From JBMNQH01 sp050944035 (GTDB lineage: Bacteria > Bacillota > Clostridia > Oscillospirales > Oscillospiraceae), in contig JBMNQH010000004.1 in assembly GCA_050944035.1 (NCBI GenBank), positions 1 through 64,000 on the forward strand: a stretch of 64,000 nucleotides of DNA, read 5' to 3'. Below are positions 24,201 to 32,444 of this stretch, in pieces. The position numbers and the translations under genes are program-made. How positions within the stretch are numbered: the stretch's first letter is position 1; each line of letters begins with the position of its first letter. The notes under the pieces were generated by a model. The model worked only from the letters and a program-made list of their open reading frames with translations, was not told the origin of the DNA and made no database searches.

Positions 24201-24746
24201 GTTTACTCCAACACCGGTGGTCAGGCTTCCAAGGCCTCTCAGATGGGCCAGATCTGCCAGTTCTCCGCAGCTGGTAAGAGCATCAGTAAGAAGAGCCTCT
24301 CCGAGATCTCTATGACCTATGGTTATGTTTACGTTGCACAGGTTGCAATGGGCGCAGACATGAATCAGACTCTGAGAGCAATCGCAGAAGCAGAAGCATA
24401 CAACGGACCTTCCCTCATCATCGGCTATGCACCCTGCGAGATGCACAGCATCAAGGGTGGTATGATCCACTGCCAGGATGAAATGAAGAAGGCTGTTGAC
24501 TGCGGTTACTGGAATCTGTTCCGTTACAATCCCGCTCTGATTGCCGAAGGCAAGAACCCCTTCATGATGGACAGCAAGGCACCTGCTGGCGGCTATAAGG
24601 AATTCCTTATGAACGAAGCTCGTTATGCAGCACTGACCCGCAGCTTCCCCGAAAGAGCAGAAATGCTCTTTAGCCAGGCAGCTGAAAATGCTGAAAAGCG
24701 TTATAAGCACCTCAGCAGAATGAAGGCTCTGTACGACGTAGACTAA
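21210..24746 (+). CDS. nifJ: Pyruvate:ferredoxin (flavodoxin) oxidoreductase
   Basis: Single-chain PFOR that converts pyruvate and CoA to acetyl-CoA, CO2 and reduced ferredoxin. 1178 residues from a TTG start: the ATG nine bases earlier abuts the AAGAGGAG, while the TTG has proper spacing. Order: N-terminal domain (EVAGIYPITPSSPMADLVDQW), CoA/domain III region, gamma domain, two 4Fe-4S clusters (CVQCNRCAYVCP and CMGCGVCVGVCP), and the TPP domain with GDGWAYDIGYGG and the DTEVYSNTGGQASKAS motif. The proximal-cluster cysteines (CAGCAET) are present. Codon use is that of a highly expressed gene. Terminator follows. Confidence 0.97.
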   Translation: MARKFKTMDGNNAAAYVSYAFTEVAGIYPITPSSPMADLVDQWAAQGMKNIFGTTVRVIEMQSEAGAAGTVHGSLNAGALTTTYTASQGLLLMIPNMYKIAGELLPGVFHVSARCLASHALNIFGDHSDVYACRQTGFAMLAETNVQEVMDLGAVAHLAAIESRVPFLNFFDGFRTSHEIQKIEVWDYDDLAEMCNMDAVNAFRKRALNPDHPVMRGSHENDDIFFQHREALNKYYDAVPSIVEQYMAKVNAKLGTNYQLFNYYGAPDADRMIIAMGSICDVAEEVIDYLNAHGEKVGLLKVRLYRPFAADRFLAAIPETVEKIAVLDRTKEPGSLGEPLYLDVVTALANAGKNIPVIGGRYGLGSKDTPPASVFAVYEELAKEEMKRQFTIGIVDDVTNLSLEEKPAPGTAAAGTIECKFWGLGGDGTVGANKNSIKIIGDHTDKYVQAYFQYDSKKTGGVTVSHLRFGDKPIKSPYYVNKADFVACHNPSYITNGFKIVNDVKPGGVFLINCQWGEEELAEHLNAETKRYIAKNNVQLYTINAIDLAIEIGMGKRTNTILQSAFFTLAGVMPQADAIRYMKEAATKSYMRKGQDIVDMNHKAIDAGATAFVKVDVPPEWENATDAPVEVTYEGPEKLVGMVKDVLKPIGKMEGYSLPVSAFEGNPDGTFEQGASAYEKRGVAVTVPSWTPDTCVQCNRCAYVCPHATLRPYAMTEAEVAAAPEAMKSAPVKAGKGKGLYTYTLSVSPLDCMGCGVCVGVCPTNSIKMVPQADELAQQDVFNYTVENVTVKEEVADLTVKGSQFKTPYLEFSGSCAGCAETAYARLVTQLFGDRMYISNATGCSSIWGGPAATSPYTTNACGEGPAWTNSLFEDNAENGLGLYLGQKAVRDRLINDVKYVEENTKVESLKAACDKYLETVDNGAANKAASDELIAQLEKYSTSDEGQEILANREFLHKKSIWIFGGDGWAYDIGYGGVDHVLASGEDVNIFVFDTEVYSNTGGQASKASQMGQICQFSAAGKSISKKSLSEISMTYGYVYVAQVAMGADMNQTLRAIAEAEAYNGPSLIIGYAPCEMHSIKGGMIHCQDEMKKAVDCGYWNLFRYNPALIAEGKNPFMMDSKAPAGGYKEFLMNEARYAALTRSFPERAEMLFSQAAENAEKRYKHLSRMKALYDVD

Positions 24747-24784
24747 TTTGTCTGACAATCGTATATCAAATACAGCACAATTTT

Positions 24785-24813
24785 GGTGGTGCGGAGAATT
24801 TCTCCGCACCACC
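24785..24813 (+). terminator. Terminator of por
   Basis: Thirteen-base arms GGTGGTGCGGAGA / TCTCCGCACCACC, loop ATT, then six T. Confidence 0.95.
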
Positions 24814-24866
24814 TTTTTTGTTTTTTGCTATCTTTCACAGAAAACAGAATTTGCCGAAAAATCTCC

Positions 24867-24894
24867 TTGCCATTGATAGAAAGTGTGGTACAAT
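24867..24894 (+). promoter_or_regulatory. Promoter of ilvE
   Basis: TTGCCA and TACAAT with a 16-base spacer; an untranslated leader of about 85 bases follows and contains the palindrome CACTTTAAAGTG (24923-24934). Confidence 0.55.
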
Positions 24895-24985
24895 AAAAAT
24901 TATAAAAATAGTCGCGAGTTAGCACTTTAAAGTGAGCACAGCGATTTTTAAGAGAAATGATTTTAAAATAGAAGGAGATAAGGTT

Positions 24986-26050
24986 ATGAACATTAGCATT
25001 ACCAAGACAACAGCGCCGAAGCAAAAACCCGATACCAATGGTATTCCCTTTGGTACCTATTTCAGCGACCACATGTTTTTAATGGATTATGAGGCAGGAA
25101 AGGGATGGATCAATCCTCGTATTGTACCTTATGCTCCCATTTCTTTGGAACCCGCATCTATGGTGTTCCACTATGCGCAGGAAATCTTTGAAGGCATGAA
25201 GGCCTATCGTACCGCAGAGGGCAAGATCCAGTTGTTCCGTCCGGCTGAAAATGCCAAGCGCATGAACAATTCCGGTGCAAGACTGTGTATTCCTCCGATT
25301 GATGAGGACACCTTTATCAGTGCACTCAAGACTCTGATCGAGCTGGATCAGGATTGGGTTCCTGCTGAGCCGGATACCTCTCTCTACATCCGTCCTTTTA
25401 TCATTGCAACGGATCCCCATGTTGGTGTTCATGCATCCCATACGTACCTGTTCCTGATTATTACCTGCCCGGTCGGCAGTTATTATAAAGAGGGCATTAA
25501 CCCCGTTAAGATCATGATTGAGAATGAAGATGTCCGCGCAGTTCGCGGCGGCACTGGTTTCACCAAGTGCGGCGGTAACTATGCAGCGTCTCTTCGTGCT
25601 GGCGAGCGCGCAGAAAAAGCCGGTTACAGCCAGGTTTTGTGGCTTGACGGTGTTGAACAGAAGTATATTGAAGAAGTTGGCAGCATGAACGTCATGTTCA
25701 AAATCAACGGAAAAATCATCACGCCTGCTTTGCTTGGCAGCGTATTGCCCGGCATTACCCGCAAGTCCTGCATTGAGATTCTCAAGGACTGGGGCTATGA
25801 AGTGGAAGAGAGAAAGATCTCTGTTGAAGAACTGATGGCGGCAGCCAAGGATGGCACGCTGGAAGAAGCTTGGGGTACCGGTACGGCAGCGGTTGTTTCT
25901 CCCATCGGAGAAATTTCTTATGCAGGCGAAACCCATACCATCGGCAATTTCCAGATCGGCGAAGTGACGCAAAAACTATATGATACCCTGACTGGCATTC
26001 AGTGGGGTAAGATCGAAGATCCTTATGGATGGGTTGTTCCTGTTTGCTGA
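24986..26050 (+). CDS. ilvE: Branched-chain-amino-acid aminotransferase
   Basis: PLP enzyme of fold type IV that interconverts Leu, Ile, Val and their 2-oxo acids. 354 residues; GAAGGAGATAAGGTT precedes the ATG (an ATG at 24932 is in the untranslated leader). Motifs: FHYAQEIFEGMKAYR, the PLP-lysine region FTKCGGNYAASL, EEVGSMNVMF, and the C-terminal GTGTAAVVSPIG. It lies upstream of a split transketolase and complements the branched-chain oxoacid oxidoreductase genes at 54-57 kb. Confidence 0.95.
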   Translation: MNISITKTTAPKQKPDTNGIPFGTYFSDHMFLMDYEAGKGWINPRIVPYAPISLEPASMVFHYAQEIFEGMKAYRTAEGKIQLFRPAENAKRMNNSGARLCIPPIDEDTFISALKTLIELDQDWVPAEPDTSLYIRPFIIATDPHVGVHASHTYLFLIITCPVGSYYKEGINPVKIMIENEDVRAVRGGTGFTKCGGNYAASLRAGERAEKAGYSQVLWLDGVEQKYIEEVGSMNVMFKINGKIITPALLGSVLPGITRKSCIEILKDWGYEVEERKISVEELMAAAKDGTLEEAWGTGTAAVVSPIGEISYAGETHTIGNFQIGEVTQKLYDTLTGIQWGKIEDPYGWVVPVC

Positions 26051-26082
26051 GGTATCAAGGGAAAAATTTAGTTTACAATATA

Positions 26083-26112
26083 GATCGGTGGGAACTTTGG
26101 TTTCCACCGATC
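26083..26112 (+). terminator. Terminator of ilvE
   Basis: GATCGGTGG pairs with CCACCGATC around GAACTTTGGTTT, then TTGCTTTG. It separates ilvE from the transketolase promoter. Confidence 0.7.
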
Positions 26113-26131
26113 TTGCTTTGTCCAGATGTCA

Positions 26132-26160
26132 TTGACGAAATGGATAATTGGTTGTACAAT
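26132..26160 (+). promoter_or_regulatory. Promoter of the split transketolase operon
   Basis: TTGACG and TACAAT with a 17-base spacer. Transcription would begin about 26167, which rules out the upstream in-frame starts of the transketolase gene. Confidence 0.6.
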
Positions 26161-26208
26161 GTAACAATGAGAGCGGCTATGCCGAAATTTGAACTGAGGT
26201 ATACGGAA

Positions 26209-27048
26209 ATGGAAGCTAAAAAGAGAAGAGAATTGGAAAAACTCGCGCTTGAAATCCGCATCGGTATCATCGAGCAGCTGAAGGCACGTGGGTTCGGCCA
26301 TGTGGGCGGCAGTCTGAGCATTGCAGATGCACTGGCAGTCCTTTATGGCGATGTGATGTGTGTTCGTCCTGATGACCCCAAGTGGCCTGACCGAGATAAG
26401 CTGGTGTGTTCAAAAGGACATGCAGGTCCTGCGATCTATTCGACCCTTGCAGTCAAGGGCTTTTTCCCCTATGAAGAATTGAAGACTCTGAATCAGCCTG
26501 GAACCAAGTTCCCCAGCCATTGTGATCGGAAACTGACCCCTGGTGTGGATATGACCACCGGTTCCCTTGGACAGGGTACCTCTGTGGCCTGTGGTATGGC
26601 TTTGGCGGACAAGCTTTTGGGCAAAGATTGCCGCACGTATCTGTTTGTCGGCGACGGTGAACTGAATGAAGGCCAGGTCTGGGAAGCAGCCATGTTTGCG
26701 GCCGGTAAGAAACTGGATAATGTTGTATGGTTGATTGACTGGAATAAAAAGCAGCTTGACGGTACAATTGAAGAGGTTTTGCCGCAGTTTGATCTCTGTG
26801 CCAAGTTTGCCTCCTTCGGGTTTGATGCTGTGCAGATTAACGGTAACGATATTGAACAGATCTATGATGCCATTACCAACGCTGGTAAGCTCGGCAAGCC
26901 CACTGCCATCATTCTGGATACGGTCAAGGGTTGCGGCGTCAAGGAAGTAGAAGAGACCGCTGCAAACCATTCTATGGCAGTCCCGACTGAGAAGTGGGAC
27001 AGCTGGCTCTGTGACCTGAAGGCAGAGCTGGATCGCATGGAAGCATAG
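26209..27048 (+). CDS. Transketolase, N-terminal (TPP-binding) subunit
   Basis: 279 residues from an ATG preceded by GAGG nine bases upstream; a longer open frame begins at 26029 but crosses the promoter. Motifs: GFGHVGGSLSIADAL, the TPP/Mg site GDGELNEGQVWEAAMFA, WLIDWNKKQLDG and the VKGCGVKEVEE end. Split transketolases of this kind pair two half-length subunits for the non-oxidative pentose phosphate pathway. The C-terminal subunit gene starts 12 bases downstream. Confidence 0.92.
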   Translation: MEAKKRRELEKLALEIRIGIIEQLKARGFGHVGGSLSIADALAVLYGDVMCVRPDDPKWPDRDKLVCSKGHAGPAIYSTLAVKGFFPYEELKTLNQPGTKFPSHCDRKLTPGVDMTTGSLGQGTSVACGMALADKLLGKDCRTYLFVGDGELNEGQVWEAAMFAAGKKLDNVVWLIDWNKKQLDGTIEEVLPQFDLCAKFASFGFDAVQINGNDIEQIYDAITNAGKLGKPTAIILDTVKGCGVKEVEETAANHSMAVPTEKWDSWLCDLKAELDRMEA

Positions 27049-27060
27049 GAGGGCGTAAAC

Positions 27061-28023
27061 ATGATAAAAGTGATCTATAATGGCGAAATCAATAAAACCG
27101 CATTTAAGGATATTTTTACCCGAAAGATTCCGGAACTGTGCGAAAAAGATCCAATGGTGATCTATCTGGATGCAGACCTGATGAGCTGCATTGGTACCGC
27201 AAAGTTTGGCAAGGCCCATCCCGAACGTGCCATCAACTGTGGTATTTCCGAGGCCAATATGATTGGCGTTGCCGCTGGATTGGCTTCTGCTGGCTTTAAG
27301 CCAATTGCACACAGCTTTGGCCCCTTTGCCTCCCGCCGCTGCTATGACCAGGCGTTCCTGTCCGCTGGCTATGCAGGCAATGACATTACCATCATCGGCA
27401 GCGACCCTGGTGTCTGTGCTGCATTCAACGGCGGTACGCATATGCCGTTTGAAGATACGGCGCTGTACCGTGCATTGCCCGGTTCCACAGTACTCGACAT
27501 TTCCGATACTGCCCAGCTTTCTGATGTACTGGAACGTTGCCAGTCTATTCCTGGTGTAAAGTATTTACGCGTGCACCGTAAAAACAATGGCCTTATGTAT
27601 GAAGAGGGCAGCGAATTCCCGATCGGCAAGGCCGTTGAGGTTCGCGCGGGAAAGGATTTGGTCATTTTTGCAAGCGGTATCATGGTATTTGAAGCCATGA
27701 AGGCGGCAGATCGTCTGGCAGAAGAGGGCATCGAAGCCGCAGTTCTGGATATGTTCTCCATCAAGCCTCTGGATGAGGAAGCCGTTCTGCGCTATACGCA
27801 GGAATGTGGTGCAGTGGTCATTGCAGAAAACCATAACCGTATTGGCGGACTGGTCTCTGCTGTGAAGGAGACACTTGCCGGTAAAACCCTTGCACCCATC
27901 GAGTATGTTGCTGTTGAGGATGCTTTTGGTGAAGTTGGTCCTTTGAACTATTTGCAGGAACGCTTCGGTCTTACAGCAGATCAGATCTACGCCAAAGCAA
28001 AGCTGGCTTTGGAGAGAAAATAA
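27061..28023 (+). CDS. Transketolase, C-terminal subunit
   Basis: 320 residues: pyrimidine-binding domain (RAINCGISEANMIGVAAGLASAGFKP, SFGPFASRRCYDQ) followed by the transketolase C-terminal domain (DLVIFASGIMVFEAM, AVVIAENHNRIGGL). It supplies the second half of the active site to the subunit encoded immediately upstream. GGAGGGCGTAAAC precedes the ATG. Confidence 0.93.
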   Translation: MIKVIYNGEINKTAFKDIFTRKIPELCEKDPMVIYLDADLMSCIGTAKFGKAHPERAINCGISEANMIGVAAGLASAGFKPIAHSFGPFASRRCYDQAFLSAGYAGNDITIIGSDPGVCAAFNGGTHMPFEDTALYRALPGSTVLDISDTAQLSDVLERCQSIPGVKYLRVHRKNNGLMYEEGSEFPIGKAVEVRAGKDLVIFASGIMVFEAMKAADRLAEEGIEAAVLDMFSIKPLDEEAVLRYTQECGAVVIAENHNRIGGLVSAVKETLAGKTLAPIEYVAVEDAFGEVGPLNYLQERFGLTADQIYAKAKLALERK

Positions 28024-28038
28024 AAGAGATCCATTTGA

Positions 28039-28079
28039 TGAAAAATTCACTCTGTCAATTTGGCAGAGTGAATTTTTCA
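28039..28079 (+). terminator. Terminator of the transketolase operon
   Basis: Sixteen-base arms (TGAAAAATTCACTCTG / CAGAGTGAATTTTTCA), loop of nine bases. Confidence 0.9.
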
Positions 28080-28118
28080 ATAGATTCGGTTAGCTGAGAG
28101 AATTTTAGAGGTTGTTTT

Positions 28119-28424
28119 ATGAAATCTATCACATTGTTTGTGTTGGGAATGCTTATAACGATATTGGGTATCTCTAACATAAAGGGCAATATCGCTTCCA
28201 TTCACTGGTATAATCGTACTAAAGTCAGCGAAAAGGATGCACCTAAATATGGAAAAGCAATGGGAACTGGAACAATCATAGCAGGTCTTTCGATTGTTAT
28301 TACTGCAATACTCCGAATATTCTTTTGCTCTGAGCAGTTGTTTTACATAGCATTCGTTGGGATTGTCATTGGAGTTGCGATAATGCTCTATGCGCAATTC
28401 AAATATAATAGAGGCATATTTTAG
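28119..28424 (+). CDS. Small membrane protein, DUF3784-like
   Basis: 101 residues: three hydrophobic segments (residues 4-21, about 51-70 and 75-92) with the loop IHWYNRTKVSEKDAPKYGKAMG, which fits the K-x-YN-x(n)-KY-x(2)-K pattern of the DUF3784 family. TAGAGGTTGTTTT precedes the ATG. Role unknown. A terminator hairpin follows at 28440-28468. Confidence 0.65.
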   Translation: MKSITLFVLGMLITILGISNIKGNIASIHWYNRTKVSEKDAPKYGKAMGTGTIIAGLSIVITAILRIFFCSEQLFYIAFVGIVIGVAIMLYAQFKYNRGIF

Positions 28425-28439
28425 TGCCCTAAAAAGTAA

Positions 28440-28468
28440 GCGCCCCTTTGGTATTTCCAAAGGGGTGC
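28440..28468. terminator. Terminator hairpin
   Basis: GCGCCCCTTTGG / CCAAAGGGGTGC with a five-base loop, then CTGTTTTC. Lies between the small membrane protein and the convergent acyl-CoA synthetase. Confidence 0.75.
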
Positions 28469-28489
28469 CTGTTTTCTCTATAAAAATGT

Positions 28490-30130
28490 TTATCCATCCT
28501 CGCGGATCTGCGCAGCAACAAGCGTTGCGCTGCCATAGCGTTCACGAAGCTTTGGCTTTTCGATTTTGCCGGTCGGATTCCGAGGAACCTTATCAAAAAC
28601 GATTTTTCTGGGACGCTTATAACGGGGAAGAGCCTGACAGAAGGTATTAATTTCTTCTTCTGTACAAGTATGATCCGATTTCAGTTCAATGACAGCCAGG
28701 GTAATTTCACCGAGACGATGGTCGGGCAAACCAATGACGGCAACATCCTTGATGGCTTCATGGGTACGAAGGAAATCCTCGATCTGGACCGGATAGATAT
28801 TTTCGCCACCGGTAATGATGACGTCCTTTTTACGGTCGACAAGATAGATAAAACCGTCCGGATCCATCATCGCCATATCGCCGGTATAAAGCCATTCATC
28901 ATGCAGAACCTCTGCAGTGGCTTCAGGGTTCTTGTAGTAGCAGGTCATAACGCCAGGGCCGGCAACTGCAAGCTCGCCGACTTCGCCTTGGGCGACGGCA
29001 TCACCGTTGCTGTCAATGATTTTAGCCTGCCAACCATAACCAGGAATGCCGATTGCCCCAACCTTTTCGATATTTTCCACACCGAGATGGACGCAGCCTG
29101 GTCCAATTGATTCAGAGAGACCGTAGTTGGTGTCGTACTGATGATTGGGAAAATACTTTTTCCAACGACGGATCAGAGAAGGGGGAACCGGTTGTGCGCC
29201 GATGTGCATCAGACGCCAGTGACTGAGATCGTAGTCCTCCAGATCGACTTCACCGCTTTCGATGGCATCCAGAATATCCTGTGCCCAGGGAACAAGAAGC
29301 CAGACAATGGAAGCTTTTTCGATAGAAGCGGTTTCCAGAATCCATTTCGGACTGATGCCGCGCAGCAAAACCGCCGGACTGCCGGAGATCAGACTGCCGA
29401 ACCAGTGCATCTTGGCACCGGTATGGTAAAGCGGAGGAATGCAGAGAAAACAATCGCCATGTGTTTGTCCGTGATGGTGTTGTTCCACTTCGCAGGAATG
29501 CACCAGGCTGCGATGCTTATGTAAAATCGCTTTTGGAAAACCAGTTGTGCCGGAAGAAAAATAAATGGCGGCAAAGTCATCATCGGTAATTGGAACAGCG
29601 GGATTTTTTGCAGAGCAATAAGAGATAAATTCAAAATAGTTACGTGCAAATTCAGGGCAACGTCCTCCGACATAAAACAGATTTTTTACATTGGGGATGT
29701 CATTCACAATATTTTCCACGCGCTCAATGAACTCACGCCCAAAAACAAGCAGGGAAGCGTCGGACAGATCCAGACAATATTTGATTTCTTCTGCAGTATA
29801 GCGGTAGTTAAGCGGAACAGCAAGCGCGCCGGCTTTCAGAATGCCAAAATAGATCGGAAGCCATTCCAGACAGTTCATCAGCAAAATGGCAACTTTGTCT
29901 CCTTTTTTCACACCGTTTGCAAGCAGAAGGTTTGCGAAACGGTTGGCACGACGGTCGAAATCATACCAGGACATTTCACGGCGATAGGCGCCTTCGCCAC
30001 CGGCTTCTACCAGATTAAACTCTTTCCAGCTGATGGTATGTCTGTTTTCCTGTTCCGGATTGATCTCGATCAGGCTGATCTCATCTGGATACAGCTTTGC
30101 ATTGCGCTCCAAAAATTCTGTAATAGGCAT
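28490..30130 (-). CDS. AMP-dependent acyl-CoA synthetase/ligase (ANL superfamily)
   Basis: 546 residues. P-loop-like YFSSGTTGFPKAILHKH near residue 188, the adenylation motif NYGLSESIGP, YTGDMAMMDPDGFIYLVDRKKDVIITGGENIYP, and the catalytic C-terminal lysine region NPTGKIEKPKLRERYG. It activates a carboxylic acid as acyl-AMP and transfers it to CoA; chain length is not predictable. A 20-residue insert (EFNLVEAGGEGAYRREM) near the N-terminus is unusual. Controlled by a consensus promoter and a palindrome in the leader, suggesting a repressor. Confidence 0.92.
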   Translation of the reverse strand: MPITEFLERNAKLYPDEISLIEINPEQENRHTISWKEFNLVEAGGEGAYRREMSWYDFDRRANRFANLLLANGVKKGDKVAILLMNCLEWLPIYFGILKAGALAVPLNYRYTAEEIKYCLDLSDASLLVFGREFIERVENIVNDIPNVKNLFYVGGRCPEFARNYFEFISYCSAKNPAVPITDDDFAAIYFSSGTTGFPKAILHKHRSLVHSCEVEQHHHGQTHGDCFLCIPPLYHTGAKMHWFGSLISGSPAVLLRGISPKWILETASIEKASIVWLLVPWAQDILDAIESGEVDLEDYDLSHWRLMHIGAQPVPPSLIRRWKKYFPNHQYDTNYGLSESIGPGCVHLGVENIEKVGAIGIPGYGWQAKIIDSNGDAVAQGEVGELAVAGPGVMTCYYKNPEATAEVLHDEWLYTGDMAMMDPDGFIYLVDRKKDVIITGGENIYPVQIEDFLRTHEAIKDVAVIGLPDHRLGEITLAVIELKSDHTCTEEEINTFCQALPRYKRPRKIVFDKVPRNPTGKIEKPKLRERYGSATLVAAQIREDG

Positions 30131-30214
30131 GGAAGAACACGCTCCTCATAAAATTCGGTTCGAACAAAAAGCAGCGGAACAGACGATGCTGTACACACTG
30201 CTTAACGCTTTTAT

Positions 30215-30232
30215 ACAGTAAACGGTTACTGT
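30215..30232 (-). promoter_or_regulatory. Operator-like palindrome in the acyl-CoA synthetase leader
   Basis: ACAGTAA-ACGG-TTACTGT, 27 bases downstream of the minus-strand -10 box. It is placed for transcriptional roadblock. TetR-type fatty-acid regulators use sites of this kind, but the family is inference. Confidence 0.55.
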
Positions 30233-30258
30233 TTTATCCGTTAAATTCTGATATTCTC

Positions 30259-30287
30259 AGTATAGTCGTTTCGAAGAAAGAAGTCAA
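30259..30287 (-). promoter_or_regulatory. Promoter of the acyl-CoA synthetase gene
   Basis: On the minus strand TTGACT and TATACT with a 17-base spacer, about 130 bases before the start codon. Confidence 0.75.
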
Positions 30288-30360
30288 GAACAATCGAATG
30301 CTTTTCCAAGCTGTCATATCTGTGTATAAAGAATGTGCGAACAAATGTCAGGTATGAAGA

Positions 30361-30399
30361 TAAGAACGCCGGTAAATGATAACTCTACCGGCGTTCTTA
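30361..30399 (-). terminator. Terminator of the glyoxalase-like gene
   Basis: Fourteen-base arms TAAGAACGCCGGTA / TACCGGCGTTCTTA; begins 23 bases after the gene's stop on the minus strand. Confidence 0.85.
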
Positions 30400-30421
30400 T
30401 TTTTGAAAAGTGAAAAATCAA

Positions 30422-30790
30422 TTAGTCGCGTTTGGGAACGATTTCAATCCAATATCCATCAGGATCTTCGATAAAATAGATCCCCATAGCTGGGTTTTCA
30501 AAGCAGATGATGCCCATCTCTTTGTGCTTTTTATGGACATTCTCGAAATCATCGGTGATAAATGCTACATGGAATTCGCCTTCTCCCAGATCATAGGGTT
30601 CTGTTCGGTCCGTGAGATAGGTCAGTTCCAGACAGAAGTCGGAAATGCCGTCACTGAGAAACGCGAGTTGGAAAGAACCGTTGGGACCTTCTTTTGTGCG
30701 CACGGGCTTCAAGCCGAGCGCTGCTTCATAAAACTTGAGACTGCGCTCCAGATCCAGAACATTGAAATTGACATGATCAAATTTTAGCAT
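30422..30790 (-). CDS. VOC-family glyoxalase I-like protein
   Basis: 122 residues, the length of bacterial glyoxalase I. The four metal ligands are in place: H6, E55, H74 and E116 (in DPDGYWIEIV). Enzymes of this kind convert the hemithioacetal of methylglyoxal to a lactoyl-thiol. Low-GC Firmicutes lack glutathione, so the thiol is uncertain; a general VOC lyase or dioxygenase cannot be excluded. GAGGAGGTACTATT precedes the ATG. The 30791-31036 gap shows no gene. Confidence 0.85.
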   Translation of the reverse strand: MLKFDHVNFNVLDLERSLKFYEAALGLKPVRTKEGPNGSFQLAFLSDGISDFCLELTYLTDRTEPYDLGEGEFHVAFITDDFENVHKKHKEMGIICFENPAMGIYFIEDPDGYWIEIVPKRD

Positions 30791-31036
30791 AATAGTACCT
30801 CCTCATCAAATTGTATCTAGTTACCTTGTTTGAAAACAGGGCAGGGCAACAAAAGGTTAAACCGCCGTAAAACTGTTTTTCATACAAAAAATTATTTTCT
30901 ATGAGATGTTATCTACAGTATATATGGTTCTGGAATTCTGTGCAAGTATCTTTTTCAGTGGCAGAAGAATCCCAGTATAGTCTTTCAAAAGTGCGCCAGA
31001 CTGGTAGAGAACATCCGAAAGAAAAGAGGGAGTCAT

Positions 31037-32131
31037 GTGGAGAAACAGAAAATGCGGCAGCATTATGTTAGAAAGGAAGCGTTGACAGACTGCTGTGTTG
31101 CGCTATTGGAGCAGGTGGGAGTCCCGTGGGAAGAAGCCAAGGTCATTGCAGATGGTATTGTTCTGGCAGACCTGCGCGGTGTGGGGTCACATGGTGTTAT
31201 CCGAATGAAGCAGTATTTACAATCCTTTTTGGACGGTGGAATCCGAAAAAAAGCGCAGTGGACGATTATGCAGGAATCGCAATCAGGGTTGTGTATGGAT
31301 GCGCGGGGAAGCTCTGGTTTTGTAATCGGAACAAAAGTAATGGAAGTACTGATAGAAAAAGCTTCTGTGTCCGGTATTGCGATGGCAGCAGTCAAAGATT
31401 CCTCGCATTTTGGGATGGCAGCTTATTATTCCATGATGCCACTACAGCGCGGCATGATCGGTATTGTAACCTGTAATACTGCACCGTATATGGCGCCTTG
31501 GGGCGGTAGTATGGCCTTTTTTGGAACGAATCCGATTTCTGTCGGTATCCCAGCAGGGGATTGCCTGCCGGTTGTTTTGGACATGGCAACAACAGTGGCG
31601 GCACGCGGTAAAATTGTCCTGGCTGAAAAAGAGAGAAGAAGCTTGCCGGAAGGATGGGCACTGGATAACCGTGGGGTTATGACGACAGATCCCAAGGCAG
31701 CATTGGACGGAACCCTGTTGCCGGCAGGAGGTCCCAAAGGCTATGGGTTGGCGTTGGTTGCGGATATTTTATCCGGATTGTTGTCCGGTGGTGTCTATGG
31801 ACCACATGTTGGAAGCAGTGCACAGACCAGTGTGCCACAGGGTGCCAGCCAGTGTTTTACGGTCATTGATATCCAAAAATTTCAACCATTGAAGGAGTTC
31901 GAGGCCAATATGGATCAAATGATCCGGGAGATTAAGTATTCCCCGAAAGCCGATGGTGTGGATGAAATCTATCTTCCAGGTGAGCTGGAATTCCATTTGA
32001 CTGAACAGCGCAAGGAAGAGGGAATACCGCTTTCCGAAGAGCAGTATACTATGCTGGAAGCGTTCTGCGACCGTTACAATATTCCTATGCCGGAGAGTCG
32101 GGAAGAAGCTTGGAATACGGTGATGGTATAA
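31037..32131 (+). CDS. Ldh_2-family NAD(P)-dependent malate/lactate-type dehydrogenase
   Basis: 364 residues of the MDH2/Ldh_2 family, structurally separate from classic LDH. Family marks: DLRGVGSHGVIRM near residue 45, the catalytic-type DSSHFGMAAYYS near 120, and GGPKGYGLALVADILSGLLSG near 233. Relatives oxidise malate, L-lactate, ureidoglycolate or 2,3-diketogulonate; substrate cannot be assigned. GTG start with AAGAGGGAG nine bases upstream. A C-terminal extension of about 50 residues (from TEQRKEEGIP) is normal for the family. Single gene. Confidence 0.9.
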   Translation: MEKQKMRQHYVRKEALTDCCVALLEQVGVPWEEAKVIADGIVLADLRGVGSHGVIRMKQYLQSFLDGGIRKKAQWTIMQESQSGLCMDARGSSGFVIGTKVMEVLIEKASVSGIAMAAVKDSSHFGMAAYYSMMPLQRGMIGIVTCNTAPYMAPWGGSMAFFGTNPISVGIPAGDCLPVVLDMATTVAARGKIVLAEKERRSLPEGWALDNRGVMTTDPKAALDGTLLPAGGPKGYGLALVADILSGLLSGGVYGPHVGSSAQTSVPQGASQCFTVIDIQKFQPLKEFEANMDQMIREIKYSPKADGVDEIYLPGELEFHLTEQRKEEGIPLSEEQYTMLEAFCDRYNIPMPESREEAWNTVMV

Positions 32132-32147
32132 AACAGATACGTCACTA

Positions 32148-32176
32148 TTGACATTTTGTCCGTATCTGTATATAAT
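32148..32176 (+). promoter_or_regulatory. Strong promoter of the P-type ATPase transcript
   Basis: Perfect TTGACA and TATAAT with a 17-base spacer. The predicted transcript begins about 60 bases before the riboswitch. Confidence 0.85.
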
Positions 32177-32232
32177 ACTTTGTAATCTCTTTGCACTGCA
32201 TTACATCCCAATTTGGGATGCAAGATCAGCAG

Positions 32233-32336
32233 TACAAACTGAGCAGGCGATGCCCGAGAGGGCGTGGGGCCGGGCCGCTGGGCGCAGCGGCAACAGATTA
32301 CATCGTATGCTGTGTACATCTGTGGGACAGTTGTAT
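32233..32336 (+). promoter_or_regulatory. NiCo (czcD-type) metal riboswitch
   Basis: The conserved NiCo aptamer elements appear in order: ACTGAGCAGGC, a CCC...GGG hairpin flanked by ATG and TGG, GGGCCGGGC, GCGGCAACAGAT, and ATCTGTGGGACAGTT. The closing helix is AACTG/CAGTT. This is a strong match to a known class that senses Co2+ and Ni2+ (and, by later reports, Fe2+). About 110 bases separate it from the start codon; a TATTTTTTATATTTATGG stretch after it could form an expression platform. It probably induces the ATPase when metal is abundant. Confidence 0.88.
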
Positions 32337-32444
32337 GTTCCATAGGTGTATTTTTTATATTTATGGAGCAGCCGACCTCAATGGAGTGCCATAAGAGAAA
32401 TCATAACACCGCCGCATTTTTGGCGGGAAACGGAGGATTCTTTT

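Noticed and set aside
24919..24938. CIRCE-like TTAGCACTT before ilvE
   Set aside because: CIRCE needs TTAGCACTC-N9-GAGTGCTAA; the second arm here does not fit and spacing is wrong.
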